The notes under the pieces: model-generated
Told to the model about the DNA's origin: nothing
What the model saw: the letters and a program-made list of their open reading frames with translations, nothing else
Database searches by the model: none
Shown here: one piece after another, positions 62,721 to 64,000 of the stretch
How positions within the stretch are numbered: the stretch's first letter is position 1
How the letters are laid out: each line of letters starts with the position of its first letter
Assembly (NCBI RefSeq): GCF_003627965.1
Contig: NZ_RBWE01000001.1
Span: 581,195-645,194 of the forward strand
DNA: 64,000 bases
Direction of reading: 5' to 3'
DNA from: Desulfofundulus salinus
Lineage (GTDB): Bacteria; Bacillota; Desulfotomaculia; Desulfotomaculales; Desulfovirgulaceae
Program-made: the position numbers and the translations under genes

Positions 62721-64000
62721 ATGACCCGGCGTATTTACATCTTTGATACTACCTTAAGGGACGGGGAACAATCCCCGGGGGTAAGCCTCAACGTGATGGA
62801 GAAATTGCAGATCGCCAGGCAGCTGGCCAGGCTGGGAGTAGACGTGATTGAAGCCGGTTTTCCCATCACTTCCCCCGGGGATTACGAGGCGGTTAAGACC
62901 ATTGCCCGGGAAGTGCGGGGCGTGACCGTGGCGGCCCTGGCCCGGGCCAATTTCCAGGATATCGACCAGGCCTGGGAGGCCGTTAAGGGGGCGGAGCAGC
63001 CCCGGATTCACACCTTTATTGCCACCTCGCCCATTCACATGCGCCACAAGCTGCGCATGACCGAAGAACAGGTAATAGAAGCTGCCGTGGCGGCGGTCAA
63101 GCGTGCCAGGAGTTATGTTTCCGACGTGGAGTTTTCCGCCGAGGACGCCTCCCGGTCGGAGCTGGATTTCCTGTGCCGGGTGCTGGAGGCGGCTATTGCG
63201 GCCGGGGCCACGGTGGTGAACATCCCGGACACGGTGGGTTACGCCACGCCCGAGGAATTCGCCCGCTTCATCCGGGACATCCGCCAGCGGGTGCCGGGCA
63301 TTGAGAAGGTGGTGCTGAGCGTGCACTGCCACGACGACCTGGGGCTGGCGGTGGCCAATTCCCTGGCGGCGGTGGCGGCCGGGGCCAACCAGGTGGAAGG
63401 GGCCATCAACGGCATCGGCGAGCGGGCCGGAAACGCCGCCCTGGAAGAGGTGGTCATGGCCCTTTATACCCGGCGGGACCAGTTCGGCTGTGAGACCAGC
63501 ATCCGCACGGAAGAAATTTACCGCACCAGCCGCCTGGTGTCCAGCCTCACCGGCATGCCCGTGCAGCCCAACAAGGCGGTGGTGGGTAAAAACGCCTTTG
63601 CCCACGAATCGGGCATTCACCAGGACGGGGTGCTCAAGGAGCGTACCACCTACGAGATCATGAACCCGGTGATGGTGGGGATCAGCCAGAGCAACCTGGT
63701 TCTGGGGAAGCACTCGGGGCGGCACGCCTTCCGGCAGAGACTTTTAGAGCTGGGGTACGAGCTCGGCGAGGAGGAGCTCAACAAGGCCTTTCAGCAGTTC
63801 AAGGTCCTGGCCGATAAGAAAAAGGAAATTACCGACGCGGACCTGGAGGCCATTGTGGAGGAAGAACTGCGCCCGGTGCCGGTAACCTATACCCTGGAGT
63901 ACCTGCACATTTCCACGGGTACGACCATAGTGCCCACGGCCACCGTCGGGTTGAAGAAGGGCGACGAGGTCTTTGAGGAGGCGGCCTGCGGCAACGGCCC
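62721..64000 (+). CDS. leuA: 2-isopropylmalate synthase (3' end outside window)
   Basis: At least 426 aa, open to the right edge. DRE-TIM motif [51 protein letters not shown] and [13 protein letters not shown], continuing into the C-terminal regulatory domain. First committed step of leucine synthesis. ATG behind AAAGGAGG, 22 bases after ilvB 2, so part of the same operon. Confidence 0.96.
   Translation, partial: MTRRIYIFDTTLRDGEQSPGVSLNVMEKLQIARQLARLGVDVIEAGFPITSPGDYEAVKTIAREVRGVTVAALARANFQDIDQAWEAVKGAEQPRIHTFIATSPIHMRHKLRMTEEQVIEAAVAAVKRARSYVSDVEFSAEDASRSELDFLCRVLEAAIAAGATVVNIPDTVGYATPEEFARFIRDIRQRVPGIEKVVLSVHCHDDLGLAVANSLAAVAAGANQVEGAINGIGERAGNAALEEVVMALYTRRDQFGCETSIRTEEIYRTSRLVSSLTGMPVQPNKAVVGKNAFAHESGIHQDGVLKERTTYEIMNPVMVGISQSNLVLGKHSGRHAFRQRLLELGYELGEEELNKAFQQFKVLADKKKEITDADLEAIVEEELRPVPVTYTLEYLHISTGTTIVPTATVGLKKGDEVFEEAACGNG

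Overview
The window reads as a chromosomal segment of a moderately GC-rich, spore-forming, anaerobic Firmicute, most likely in the Peptococcaceae / Desulfotomaculales group (Desulfotomaculum, Desulfofundulus, Pelotomaculum, Moorella-like). The evidence is CotF-type spore coat genes, a Spo0F-like regulator behind a Spo0A box, an NdoAI/MazF pair, T-box leaders, a heterodisulfide-reductase-like (Hdr) redox operon with TusA and DsrE proteins, a split archaeal-type glutamate synthase and a probable selenocysteine-containing NifU protein. This assignment is inferred from gene content; no marker gene was compared.

Layout: 1-8.7 kb holds a partial DUF445 gene, Thr T-box plus thrS, a 154-bp perfect palindrome, a NifU-domain gene with an in-frame TGA, a nitrilase-family gene, ychF, a radical-SAM gene, two CotF-like genes, a decayed HMG-CoA-lyase remnant and a P-loop NTPase. 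8.7-16.5 kb holds a metal P-type ATPase with its CadC/ArsR repressor, rmuC, a YdjC deacetylase, a soluble chemoreceptor, two small overlapping genes and a double-P-loop ATPase. 16.7-30.4 kb is a nitrogen-assimilation island: two ANTAR regulators, three glnA-like genes, an FMN glutamate-synthase-like gene, and a glutamate synthase spread over five polypeptides. Five leaders here carry ANTAR-type hairpins overlapping terminators, so regulators and targets sit side by side. One glnA paralogue has lost key active-site residues, and both ANTAR proteins carry Glu in place of the phospho-acceptor Asp.

30.8-40.3 kb holds a lone ACT acetolactate-synthase regulatory subunit, ndoAI-mazF, a class-I amidotransferase hydrolase and an amidohydrolase, spo0F-like, a TPP riboswitch with thiD2E-thiC-thiL, then tsaE-tsaB-rimI. 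40.5-47.8 kb is a tight operon tusA - mvhD-like - hdrA (with an inserted GltD/NfnB-type module) - hdrA - winged helix - hdrC - hdrB-like - dsrE2. It is plausibly a flavin- and FeS-based complex coupled to sulfur-carrier proteins, but its substrate cannot be read from sequence. 47.9-51.4 kb is cbiMNQO (cobalt uptake) behind a cobalamin riboswitch, a second structured RNA of unknown class and three terminators.

51.5-64 kb holds L-lactate dehydrogenase, tRNA-Arg(CCG), argH and the branched-chain amino acid operon ilvE-ilvD-ilvB-ilvN-ilvC-ilvB2-leuA (leuA cut by the window end). That operon lies behind a tandem Ile T-box and ykkC-type (probably ppGpp) riboswitch. The two acetolactate synthase large subunits differ at the Trp that sets 2-ketobutyrate preference, suggesting a division of labour.

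Repeats: three long intergenic palindromic elements (2.9, 27.7 and 30.4 kb), of which two share a core and one carries a 121-bp insertion bounded by a 6-bp duplication; two terminators with the same stem; an (ATT)8 tract; and a short heptamer array. I saw no CRISPR array, rRNA, prophage or intact insertion sequence.
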